Below, piece after piece: positions 9,944 to 17,002 of a stretch of DNA of 64,000 bases. Each line of letters opens with the position of its first letter. Positions within the stretch are counted from its first letter, which is position 1. Made by a program: the position numbers and the translations under genes. This DNA is from Achromobacter xylosoxidans A8 (lineage in GTDB: Bacteria; Pseudomonadota; Gammaproteobacteria; Burkholderiales; Burkholderiaceae_B). Location: positions 5,642,001 to 5,706,000 of the forward strand of contig NC_014640.1 of the NCBI RefSeq assembly GCF_000165835.1. Direction: 5' to 3'. The notes under the pieces are model-generated. The model searched no databases and had not been told where the DNA came from. It worked only from the letters and a program-made list of their open reading frames with translations.

Positions 9944-9962
9944 AATAAGAATCAATCGCATT
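9944..9962. promoter_or_regulatory. Fur-box-like operator
   Basis: The 19 bases AATAAGAATCAATCGCATT resemble the AATAAGAATCATTCGCATT style of Fur box common in beta- and gamma-proteobacteria, differing at one position from that remembered form. The site lies in the AT-rich 112-base gap between the divergent cassette (binding-protein ATG at 9879) and the Crp-type regulator (ATG at 9992), so it could control both. This is a visual match without scoring. Confidence 0.5.
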
Positions 9963-9991
9963 AATTTTATTGGCCCAGCCCCCCAGACCAA

Positions 9992-10687
9992 ATGACTATT
10001 GTCAATTCACGATCCGCGCCCTTGATGGCGGCGCTGCGCCAGCACCCGTGGTTCGATGGCGTCGGCGATACCGCCCTGCTCGCCCTGGCGGAGCGCAGCC
10101 GCTGGCTGGAGTTCGGCGCGGGCGATACGATTTTTTCGGAAGGCCAGGCGGCTTCCTCCTGCCTGCTGGTGTGTGCGGGATCGCTGCAAGGCTTGCGCTA
10201 CACCGCGGATGGCGGCGACAAGGTATTCGGCCATGTCGGCCCGGGCGGCTGGCTATCGGTGTCCTCGCTGTTCGAGGCCGCGCCGCGCCATCTGCACAGC
10301 GTGCGCGCACGCACCGACGGCAACGGCTGCCTGCTCAATGGCGAGGCCTTCCGCCAGCTCTGCCTGAACGACGCGCGCTTCGCCTGCCGCGTCATGGCGC
10401 ACAGTGCCAACCTGATCCGTCATCACACGGACCAGATCGATTGGCTGACGTCGAGTTCGGCGGAAGAGCGCCTGGCTGAGTACATCCTGCGCGCGGGCAA
10501 GCCGCAGGGCAGCCAGCCCGTGGTGCTGCCGCTGAGCCATTCGCAGATTGCGGTCAAGCTGGGCATGCGCGCCGAAACGTTGAGCAGGATATTCGCCAAA
10601 TGGCGGCGCCAGGGCTATATCTCGGACCGGCGCGGCGAGCTATGCATCCTGAAGCTGGATTCGCTCAAGCAGCTGGTGCATATCTAG
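9992..10687 (+). CDS. Crp/Fnr-family transcriptional regulator
   Basis: A 231-aa regulator. Residues 10-125 form the cyclic-nucleotide-binding-type barrel (GDTIFSEGQAASSCLLVCAGSLQGL, then GGDKVFGHVGPGGWL). A dimer helix follows, and the C-terminal winged helix contains LPLSHSQIAVKLGMRAETLSRIFAKWRRQGYI. The barrel lacks the RxxLAER-type cAMP pocket, and no N-terminal Fnr Cys cluster is present, so its signal is unknown. It diverges from the uptake cassette across the Fur-like site and is a candidate local regulator of it. The C-terminal ILKLDSLKQLVHI is usual for this branch. Confidence 0.85.
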   Translation: MTIVNSRSAPLMAALRQHPWFDGVGDTALLALAERSRWLEFGAGDTIFSEGQAASSCLLVCAGSLQGLRYTADGGDKVFGHVGPGGWLSVSSLFEAAPRHLHSVRARTDGNGCLLNGEAFRQLCLNDARFACRVMAHSANLIRHHTDQIDWLTSSSAEERLAEYILRAGKPQGSQPVVLPLSHSQIAVKLGMRAETLSRIFAKWRRQGYISDRRGELCILKLDSLKQLVHI

Positions 10688-10714
10688 CATCTACGGCACA
10701 GAGGGCCATGCGAC

Positions 10715-11497
10715 TTACTTCGGCGGCAAGGATCCCGCCGGATCGACCGCCTGGCCGTCGTAGCGCAATTCGAAGTACAGGCCGATCTGCTTGCTATCGC
10801 TATTGCCCATTTCGGCAATCTTCTGGCCCTGGCTGACGCGCTGCCCTTCCTTGACCAGCAGCTTGCTGTTGTGCGCGTAGATGCTCAGAAAACTGGCGTT
10901 GTGCTTGACGATGACCAGATGGCCGTAGCCGCGCAGGCCGCTGCCGGAATAGGCCACGGTGCCTTGCGCCGCGGCCACCACCGGCGTGCCCGATGAGTTG
11001 CTGATGACGATGCCATTTGAGCCCGAGCCATCGTAGCCGCGCGTGACCTTGCCTTGGGCGGGCCAGACCAGCGAGATCGCGCCCGGCGGAGCGGTGCGGC
11101 GCTTGGCGGTCGAGGTCGACGACTTGGGCGAAGGCGCGGGCTTGCCGCGCGCCTTGCTGGGCGCGGTGGAGGTGCTGGCCTGCCCGGCCGGCGACTGGAC
11201 CCGCAGCAATTGCCCGACCTCGATGGAATTGGAATTCGACAGATTGTTCCAGCGCACCAGATTGCTCACGCTGGTGCCCTGCTTGCGCGCGATCTGGGTC
11301 AGCGTGTCGCCCGATTGCACGCGGTAGTAGCCGGGCTGGACCTTGGTGGTGCCGCAGGCGCTCAGCAACGTCAACAGCGCGACCGCCAGGACGCACAACC
11401 AGCGGCGGGCGGACGGGCCTGTCCAGCCCCCGCTGGCGGGCGCTGCGGCTGTGGATGAAACGGAAACGGGCAAGGCCGGAGCGGACAAGGAGAGCAC
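10715..11497 (-). CDS. NlpD-like LysM/M23 lipoprotein with degenerate active site
   Basis: About 260 aa from a GTG at 11497 with CAGG upstream; other starts up to an ATG at 11671 or 11722 are possible but collide with the divergent gene. A lipobox LLSAC places the lipidated Cys near residue 48. A LysM domain follows (YYRVQSGDTLTQIARKQGTS to VGQLLRV), then a Pro/Ser/Lys-rich linker and an M23/LytM domain. Zn-site residues of active LytM enzymes are largely replaced: NGIVIS stands where HxGxD is expected, and LYFELR replaces the LHFEL His, although YAHN keeps one His. That is how amidase activators such as NlpD and EnvC look, so it probably activates a cell-wall amidase rather than cutting peptidoglycan. 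Confidence 0.75.
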   Translation of the reverse strand: MLSLSAPALPVSVSSTAAAPASGGWTGPSARRWLCVLAVALLTLLSACGTTKVQPGYYRVQSGDTLTQIARKQGTSVSNLVRWNNLSNSNSIEVGQLLRVQSPAGQASTSTAPSKARGKPAPSPKSSTSTAKRRTAPPGAISLVWPAQGKVTRGYDGSGSNGIVISNSSGTPVVAAAQGTVAYSGSGLRGYGHLVIVKHNASFLSIYAHNSKLLVKEGQRVSQGQKIAEMGNSDSKQIGLYFELRYDGQAVDPAGSLPPK

Positions 11498-11669
11498 TGA
11501 AACCTGGGGCACTGAGGTGGAGTATCGGGATCTGAGTGCGTTCAAGGGTACCAAGATTTTGGCGGATTGGTGTGGCGCGAGCGCTTCGCGGGCCGGCGCG
11601 GAGCGTGTATAACCCGCAGATCGGGGCGAACGGTTTTCGCCGTGGATCAATGCGCCAGCAAGGACCCTC

Positions 11670-12965
11670 ATGGGAATGAAAGACTCGTCCAGAAGAAACC
11701 CGCTCTGCCTGCTGTGGGCCATCCCCTACCTGCTTTGCGGCTGGTTCTCGCATCTGCTGAACGACCCGGTCAGCCATGCTTCGTTCGTGTGGCTGCCGCC
11801 CGGCGTGGCGGTCGGCGCCTACCTGCTGACGCGGCGCCGCGACTGGCCCTTGCTGCTGCTCGGCTTCTTCTGCGCGCAGTTGCTGCTGACCCTGGTCTGG
11901 CGCGGCCAGCCCATGACCGCGGTGGTGTTTGCGGTCACGGGCAGCCTGTCTTCGATGCTGGCCGCCTGGACGGTGCAGCGGCTGTCGCCGCGCAGGCACG
12001 GGCCTGGCTTCGTGGCCGCGCTGCTGGCCGGCGCCGTGGCCGGCGCGGCCTGCAGCGCGCTACTGGGCGGCGGCTGGCTGTGGCTGACGCAGGAGGCCGG
12101 CGCGCTGCTGCGGCTGCGCACCTGGGTGGTGGCCTATCTCGCCGGCATACTGATCCTGGCGCCGGCCTTCACGGGCTGGGCTCAGTTCCGCCCGCGCCGC
12201 TCCGGCGGCCCGCGCTTGCGCGACTTCGTGCTGGGGGCCGTGGCCTACGCGCTAATGATCGTGTCGACCTTCATGACCTTCGACGGCGACATGATCCGCA
12301 ATCTGCCCTACGTCGTGTCGTTCGAGCTGACCTATCTGCCCCTGGTGTTCGCGGTGCTGATCGCGCTGGTATGGGGACCGCAAGGCGGCACGCTGGCGAT
12401 GGTCACCTTGATGGTGATGGCGCTATACCAGAGCGCCCAGGGCGAAGGCCCCTTTGTCGAGGCCAATGATCCCTGGCACGTGCTGCTGGCCACCCAGGTC
12501 TACCTGGTGGTCACGGCGCTCTTGCTGCTGCTGGTCAACACCTTGCGCAGCGCCCGCGAGCAGGCGCAGGCCGACGCCGAGCAATGGCGCGGCCGCTTCG
12601 ACCTGGCGCTGGCGGGCAGCCATCAACTCATGTACCGCTACGATCCGCATGACGGCGCGCTGGAGCTGGCGGGCGACCTGCAGGACGCGTTCGGGCTGTC
12701 CGCCGGCGCCATCGCCGACCTGGACTCGCTGCTGGCGCTTGCCCACCCGGACGATCGCGCCCGCCTGTCGATGCACTGGGCGGCGCGGCGCGCGGGCGCG
12801 CAGGACCGCACACCGCTGCCGTTCCGGCTGGCGCATGCCGACGGAGGCTGGCGCGTCGTCAGCGACCGCGGCTCGCCGCTGGCCGACTTCGACGGCAGCG
12901 TCGCGGTCGTGGCGGGCATGTGGCGCCTGGGAGAAATCGAGCGCGAGCCGGCCGATGTCCGCTAG
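11670..12965 (+). CDS. MASE1 membrane-sensor protein with PAS domain, no output domain
   Basis: A 431-aa protein. Residues 10-300 contain about eight transmembrane helices with the MASE1-like opening PYLLCGWFSHLLN and FVWLPPGVAVGAYLL. A short linker helix (SAREQAQADAEQWRGRFDLAL) leads into a PAS-like domain at 320-425 (HQLMYRYDPHDGALELAGDLQDAFGL, then LAHPDDRARL). MASE1 proteins normally end in GGDEF, EAL or kinase domains; this one stops after the PAS. AGGA lies upstream of the ATG. Its last 11 bases overlap the start of the next gene, so the two are probably co-expressed and may work together. Confidence 0.75.
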   Translation: MGMKDSSRRNPLCLLWAIPYLLCGWFSHLLNDPVSHASFVWLPPGVAVGAYLLTRRRDWPLLLLGFFCAQLLLTLVWRGQPMTAVVFAVTGSLSSMLAAWTVQRLSPRRHGPGFVAALLAGAVAGAACSALLGGGWLWLTQEAGALLRLRTWVVAYLAGILILAPAFTGWAQFRPRRSGGPRLRDFVLGAVAYALMIVSTFMTFDGDMIRNLPYVVSFELTYLPLVFAVLIALVWGPQGGTLAMVTLMVMALYQSAQGEGPFVEANDPWHVLLATQVYLVVTALLLLLVNTLRSAREQAQADAEQWRGRFDLALAGSHQLMYRYDPHDGALELAGDLQDAFGLSAGAIADLDSLLALAHPDDRARLSMHWAARRAGAQDRTPLPFRLAHADGGWRVVSDRGSPLADFDGSVAVVAGMWRLGEIEREPADVR

Positions 12966-14496
12966 CCCAGACAATTCCGGCACCGCTGCGCTGCTGATCC
13001 ATGGCCTGGGCGGAACCCAGTACGACCTGGGATCCATGCACAAGGTGCTCAGGCGCGTCGGCATCGACACGCACAGCCTGACCCTGCCCGGGCACGGCAC
13101 CACGCCGGAAGACCTGGTGTCGGTGCGCGCGGAGGCCTGGTTGGACGCCGTGACCGCCAAATACCATGAGATCGCCGACCGCTACGACACCCTGCACGTG
13201 ATGGGCATGTGCCTGGGCGCGCTGCTGGCGGTCGAACTCTGCAAGCGGGTGGGCCACAAGAAGGGCAAGCTGGTATCGCTGGCCGCGCCGGTATTCATCG
13301 ACGGCTGGAGCACGCCCTGGTATCGCGGCCTGCGCAAGCTGGTCTACCGCATTCCGGGCCTGGGCGCGCGCATGCGGGTCGAAGAGGAAGAGCCCTACGG
13401 CATCAAGAACGAACTGGTCCGCTCCATCGTCAAGGCCAAGTTCGAACGCGGCGAGAACTTCCACTACCGCTGGGTGCCGCTGGCCTGCGTGCGCGAAGTC
13501 GACCGGCTGCGCGGCTTCGTCAGGCGCGGGCTGGACCGCATCGGCTGCCCCACCCTGATCGTGCACGCCCACGAAGACGAGCTCACCTCCGTGCGCTCGG
13601 CCCATCTGCTGCACCAGCAGATCGCCGGCAGCCGGCTGGTGCTGCTGGACAACAGCTATCACATGATCTGCGTGGACAACGACCGCGACCGGGTCGCAGC
13701 CAATGTGCTCGAATTCATGGATCAGGATCCCGCCGCGGCGCAACCCGCGCGCGCCGCCGGACGCGCCGCCCCCATGGGCGCGGAGGACGTCGAACGTCTG
13801 CTCGAGGCCTACCGCGGTTCGCTGCTGGCTGGGAAATTCGAATTGCTGTTTCCCTTGTTCGCCGAGGACGTGGTCTGGAACGAGGCAGGCGACAGCCCCA
13901 TCAGCGGCGTCTATGAAGGCCGCGGCGCGCTGATCGACCTGTTCTCGCGCCTGATGGACTACTCGCGCAACACTTTCGCCATCCAGGGCGTGGGCCCGCC
14001 CGCCCCCGCCGGCCGCTCCATCGCGCTGCCGCTGAGCTACCAGGTGCAGGACGGCGCGCAGTTGCATATGGGCGGCGCCACGCACACGCTGCGCCTGCGC
14101 AACAACGCCATCTCCAAGGTCAACGCCCAGGCCGACGACCCCACGCGCGACGATGCCATGTGGCGCCGGCTGGCCGCCGCCAGCGGCCGGGAGCCCGAGG
14201 GCGACGCCATCGACGCGGACACCCAGGCCCTGACGGCCGAAGCGCTGCCCGACGCCTTTGAAGCCGCGCTCATCGAGCGGCGGGCCCTGGCCCGCGAACC
14301 TTCGGCCGCCATCGCCATCCGGCTGTACGCCTGCGAGCAGCAGGCGCGCCACGGCGATGCGCCGGCCTCGCCCGAACCCGGCGCGACGCCGCTGGACCAG
14401 GTGCGGCACGCCGCCTGGCAACGGCTATCCGGCTTGCCGGCCGATCAGGCGCAGCGCCGCTACATCGCGCTGGTGCGGCGCTTGGACGCAGCCTGA
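12955..14496 (+). CDS. Alpha/beta hydrolase (Cys nucleophile) - SnoaL-like - acyl-CoA-binding fusion
   Basis: A 513-aa protein with three readable parts. Residues 10-258 are an alpha/beta hydrolase: HGLGG at 17-20 for the oxyanion hole, nucleophile elbow MGMCLG with Cys86 where esterases carry Ser, acid around Asp208 (HAHEDEL), and catalytic His236 (NSYHMI). Residues 276-400 resemble a SnoaL/NTF2-like fold (EAYRGSLLAGKFELLFPLFAEDVVW). Residues 435-511 match acyl-CoA-binding proteins: FEAALIERRALAREP, LYACEQQARHGD, AAWQRLSGL and RRYIALVRRL. Of the known ACBP ligand residues the first Tyr and the late Tyr are kept, while the second Tyr and its Lys are replaced (E, Q). The ATG at 12955 was chosen because homology starts there. 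It probably acts on acyl thioesters; the exact reaction is inference. Confidence 0.75.
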   Translation: MSASPDNSGTAALLIHGLGGTQYDLGSMHKVLRRVGIDTHSLTLPGHGTTPEDLVSVRAEAWLDAVTAKYHEIADRYDTLHVMGMCLGALLAVELCKRVGHKKGKLVSLAAPVFIDGWSTPWYRGLRKLVYRIPGLGARMRVEEEEPYGIKNELVRSIVKAKFERGENFHYRWVPLACVREVDRLRGFVRRGLDRIGCPTLIVHAHEDELTSVRSAHLLHQQIAGSRLVLLDNSYHMICVDNDRDRVAANVLEFMDQDPAAAQPARAAGRAAPMGAEDVERLLEAYRGSLLAGKFELLFPLFAEDVVWNEAGDSPISGVYEGRGALIDLFSRLMDYSRNTFAIQGVGPPAPAGRSIALPLSYQVQDGAQLHMGGATHTLRLRNNAISKVNAQADDPTRDDAMWRRLAAASGREPEGDAIDADTQALTAEALPDAFEAALIERRALAREPSAAIAIRLYACEQQARHGDAPASPEPGATPLDQVRHAAWQRLSGLPADQAQRRYIALVRRLDAA

Positions 14497-14524
14497 CGGC
14501 CTGCCTGCACACTAGAATACCGCC

Positions 14525-14950
14525 ATGTCCCGCCTGACCCGCCTCCAGCACCTCGGCAGCGCCGCGCGCGCGCGGGGCGTGCTATGGCTGGCACTCCTGG
14601 CCCTGGCGCTACGCGCCCTGGTGCCCGCGGGCTACATGCCCGACGCCCGGGCGTTGCACGATGGCCGGCTGGAAGTCACCTTCTGCTCGGCCGCCGGCGA
14701 CCTGTCGGCGCTGACGCTGGCGCTGTCGCCCGGCGACAAGAACAAGGCCGGACACGAAGCCGCCGAGGCCGGCGCGCTCTGCCCCTTCGGCCTGCTGGCG
14801 CATGTGGCGCCCGCGCCCGCTCCCGCGCTCACTCCCCTGCTGCTGGCCGCCGGCCGGCATGCGCTACCGGCGCCCGCGCGCGACGCGCCCCCCGTCCGGA
14901 CCGCCTCGGGTCCGCCTCTCGGTTCCCGCGCCCCGCCATTCCTCGCCTGA
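14525..14950 (+). CDS. DUF2946-type small membrane/periplasmic protein
   Basis: A 141-aa protein with one N-terminal hydrophobic helix (VLWLALLALALRALVPAGYMPD), a Cys in TFCSAAGD, a second in LCPFGLLAH, and a Pro/Ala-rich tail ending PPLGSRAPPFLA. This pattern fits DUF2946, often found next to copper-handling genes and TonB receptors. Function is not established. It stands 61 bases before the SCO gene and is probably the first gene of a copper-delivery operon (DUF2946, SCO, PCuAC). Confidence 0.65.
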   Translation: MSRLTRLQHLGSAARARGVLWLALLALALRALVPAGYMPDARALHDGRLEVTFCSAAGDLSALTLALSPGDKNKAGHEAAEAGALCPFGLLAHVAPAPAPALTPLLLAAGRHALPAPARDAPPVRTASGPPLGSRAPPFLA

Positions 14951-15011
14951 CTCCGCCTGCACGCGCGGCCCCGCCGCGCCCCTGGACGAACCGTCAACCG
15001 ACGAGGTTTTC

Positions 15012-15635
15012 ATGCATTCCCCCCTTCTGCGCGCGCCCGCTGGCGCGCCGCGCGCCCACGCGCCCGATCCGCGGCGCCGCCTGCTGCTGTCCTCTTTCGC
15101 CCTGCTGGCCCTGGCGGGCTGCGGCCCCGATGCGCCCAAGCTGCACGGCATGGACCTGTCCGGCATGCCGGCCGGCGACTTCCAGCTACAGGACACCGAG
15201 GGCCGCGAACGCCGGCTTGCCGACTACGCCGGCCAGCCGGTCATGCTGTTCTTCGGCTTCACGCAGTGCCCGGACATCTGCCCCACGGCGCTGACCCGCG
15301 CCGTCGAGATCAAGAGCCTGCTGGGCGCGGATGCCAAGAAGCTGCGCGTCCTCTTCATCACCGTCGATCCCGAGCGCGACACGCCGGAAATCCTGCGCGC
15401 TTATACCCAGGCTTTCGACCCGGATTTCGTCGGCCTGCGCGGCAATGCCGAGCAGACGCGCGCCGCTGCCCAGTCGTTCAAGGTCTTCTACCAGAAGGTC
15501 GCGACCGGCTCGTCCTACACCATGGACCACACCGCGCTGACCTACGTCATCGACGCCAGCGGCAAGCTGCGCATCGCCCTGCGCCACCAGCAAAGCGCGC
15601 AGGAATGCGTGGACGACCTGCGCACCGTGCTCTGA
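15012..15635 (+). CDS. SCO1/SenC copper chaperone lipoprotein
   Basis: A 207-aa thioredoxin-fold protein that delivers or reduces copper for terminal oxidase assembly. A lipobox LALAGC near residue 39 suggests anchoring in the membrane facing the periplasm. The copper site is complete: CPDIC with two Cys, and the distant His in MDHTALTYVID. TVDPERDTPEILRAY is the typical SCO strand and helix. The ATG at 15012 gives a clean signal sequence; longer in-frame reading would run through the preceding gene. PCuAC follows 28 bases later, and the pair commonly work together. Confidence 0.9.
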   Translation: MHSPLLRAPAGAPRAHAPDPRRRLLLSSFALLALAGCGPDAPKLHGMDLSGMPAGDFQLQDTEGRERRLADYAGQPVMLFFGFTQCPDICPTALTRAVEIKSLLGADAKKLRVLFITVDPERDTPEILRAYTQAFDPDFVGLRGNAEQTRAAAQSFKVFYQKVATGSSYTMDHTALTYVIDASGKLRIALRHQQSAQECVDDLRTVL

Positions 15636-15663
15636 CCCAAACCTATATATAGAGGCAACCATC

Positions 15664-16158
15664 ATGAAAAAATCCGCGATCAAGTCCCTGGCGGCCGCCG
15701 CCTTCACCGTCTGCGCCCTGGCGGGCGCCCACCCCGCCGCGCTCGCCCAGGACGCCGCCCTGAAGGTGGACGACGCCTGGGTGCGCTCCACGGTGCCCAG
15801 CCAGCACGCCACCGGCGTCTTCATGCGACTGACCTCCGCCAATGCGGGCCGCCTGGTCGGCGTGGAATCGCAGGCCGCCAAGCATGTGGAAATCCATGAA
15901 ATGGCGATGCAGGACAACGTCATGAAGATGCGCCAGGTGCCCGGCATCGCCCTGCCCGCAGAGCAGGCCGTGGAACTCAAGCCCGGCGGCTACCACGTGA
16001 TGCTGATCGACCTGGCCGGCCAGATCTCGCCGGGCGACCACGTCGCCCTGACGCTCATCGTCGAGGACGCCGACAAGCGCCAGCGCCGCGTGGCGGTGGA
16101 CGCGGTGGCGCGCCCGCTGAACGCGGCGGCCGCTCCCGCCGCCGGCCACGGCCACTGA
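15664..16158 (+). CDS. PCuAC-type periplasmic copper chaperone
   Basis: A 164-aa exported protein with a signal peptide ending AALAQ. It has the PCuAC (DUF461) layout: DAWVRSTVPSQHATGVFMRL, then HVEIHEMAMQDNVMKMRQV, then LKPGGYHVMLIDL. The H..M..HxM copper ligands described for the family can be picked out (HEM..M and YHVM). The C-terminus ends in a short His-rich tail (GHGH), a possible extra metal site. It probably passes copper to SCO. It is the last gene of the copper operon. Confidence 0.88.
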   Translation: MKKSAIKSLAAAAFTVCALAGAHPAALAQDAALKVDDAWVRSTVPSQHATGVFMRLTSANAGRLVGVESQAAKHVEIHEMAMQDNVMKMRQVPGIALPAEQAVELKPGGYHVMLIDLAGQISPGDHVALTLIVEDADKRQRRVAVDAVARPLNAAAAPAAGHGH

Positions 16159-16259
16159 GGCCCTGCCCGCAGCGTCCCCATGAAAGTGGCTTGACAGCAG
16201 TACTGCACGGCTGAAACAGCTTCCTTGCAACAAGGCCGCCCGCGGTGCAACGCCGCGCC

Positions 16260-16294
16260 GCGCGCCGGGTCGAATTGGAAAAGGCCCGGCGCGC
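16260..16294. repeat. Strong GC stem-loop
   Basis: A perfect 10-base inverted repeat, GCGCGCCGGG and CCCGGCGCGC, flanks a 15-base A-rich loop. It lies in the 250-base gap between the PCuAC gene and the DUF4148 gene. No T-run follows, so it is not a standard intrinsic terminator. It may attenuate read-through or sit in the leader of the next gene. A short palindrome GCAGTACTGC directly after a TTGACA (16191-16206) lies upstream of it. Confidence 0.5.
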
Positions 16295-16408
16295 CCTCGC
16301 GGTGCGCCCGGCCAGGCTTTCCCCGCATCCAGGAATCGTCCGCAAGCAGCATCGCGAACGAAGGCGCGGCCCTCCACGGCCGCAAGCTTTGATTGCCAGG
16401 AGCGTTTC

Positions 16409-16768
16409 ATGAAGACCCTCAGCAGGACCTTATTGCTATGCGCCGGCTTGGCCGCCGCCGGGGCCGTCCAGGCCCAGACCACGCAGTACTCTCGCGATCT
16501 CTATGGTGACTGGCAGGTGTCCCGCACCGCCCCCGCCGCCAAGACCTCGGCCCAGGTCAGCGCCGAACTGGCCCAATCCAAGGCCGACGGCCAGTACTCG
16601 TTCGGCCAGGAAGACTACCCTCCTCCCGTCATGTCCCACCAGAGCGAAACCCGCGCCCAGGTGGAACAGGAACTGCAGCAGGCGCAGATCCAGGGGCAGA
16701 TGGCGTCCGACCAGGAAGACTATCCTCCCCCCGCGATGGCCCACAGCGGCACCTCTGATATCCATTAA
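16409..16768 (+). CDS. DUF4148-type small exported protein
   Basis: A 119-aa protein with a signal peptide ending VQAQ. The mature part has two imperfect copies of a helix of the type KTSAQVSAELAQSKADGQ and ETRAQVEQELQQAQIQGQM, each linked to an EDYPPP motif. This is the short helix repeat seen in DUF4148 proteins, abundant in Burkholderiales. A GCCAGGAGCG ribosome site precedes the ATG. Function unknown. The gene at 28961 encodes a second family member with a more regular repeat. Confidence 0.7.
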   Translation: MKTLSRTLLLCAGLAAAGAVQAQTTQYSRDLYGDWQVSRTAPAAKTSAQVSAELAQSKADGQYSFGQEDYPPPVMSHQSETRAQVEQELQQAQIQGQMASDQEDYPPPAMAHSGTSDIH

Positions 16769-17002
16769 TACAGAGGCGAGGCGACGGCAGACCCGGGCAG
16801 TTGGTGCGCATATCAGGGACGCATCATTCGCCCGCTGACCGGCGGCGGCTCCTGATTCGCCATACAATGCCTGCACATCCACCGCCGGCCTCCCCGCAGG
16901 CGCGGCGGCAGCCGGCCCCGCCGCCGCGCCCCGGATGCCAGCGTTCCGCGCAGCCGGGCGCCCGTAGCCGCCGGCAGCCAGCCGGCACCTCTGTGTCTGG
17001 AT

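Noticed and set aside
12454..12954. Upstream in-frame extension of the hydrolase/ACBP gene
   Set aside because: The extension is Arg/Ser/Thr-rich and overlaps the PAS region of the MASE1 gene. Homology begins at the ATG at 12955.
16191..16220. TTGACA followed by a GCAGTACTGC palindrome as a promoter/operator
   Set aside because: No matching -10 element is found at the right spacing, and the palindrome is short. Mentioned only with the stem-loop.
16260..16294. Stem-loop as terminator of the copper operon
   Set aside because: The stem is perfect but no T-run follows and the loop is long, so it is listed as a repeat only.
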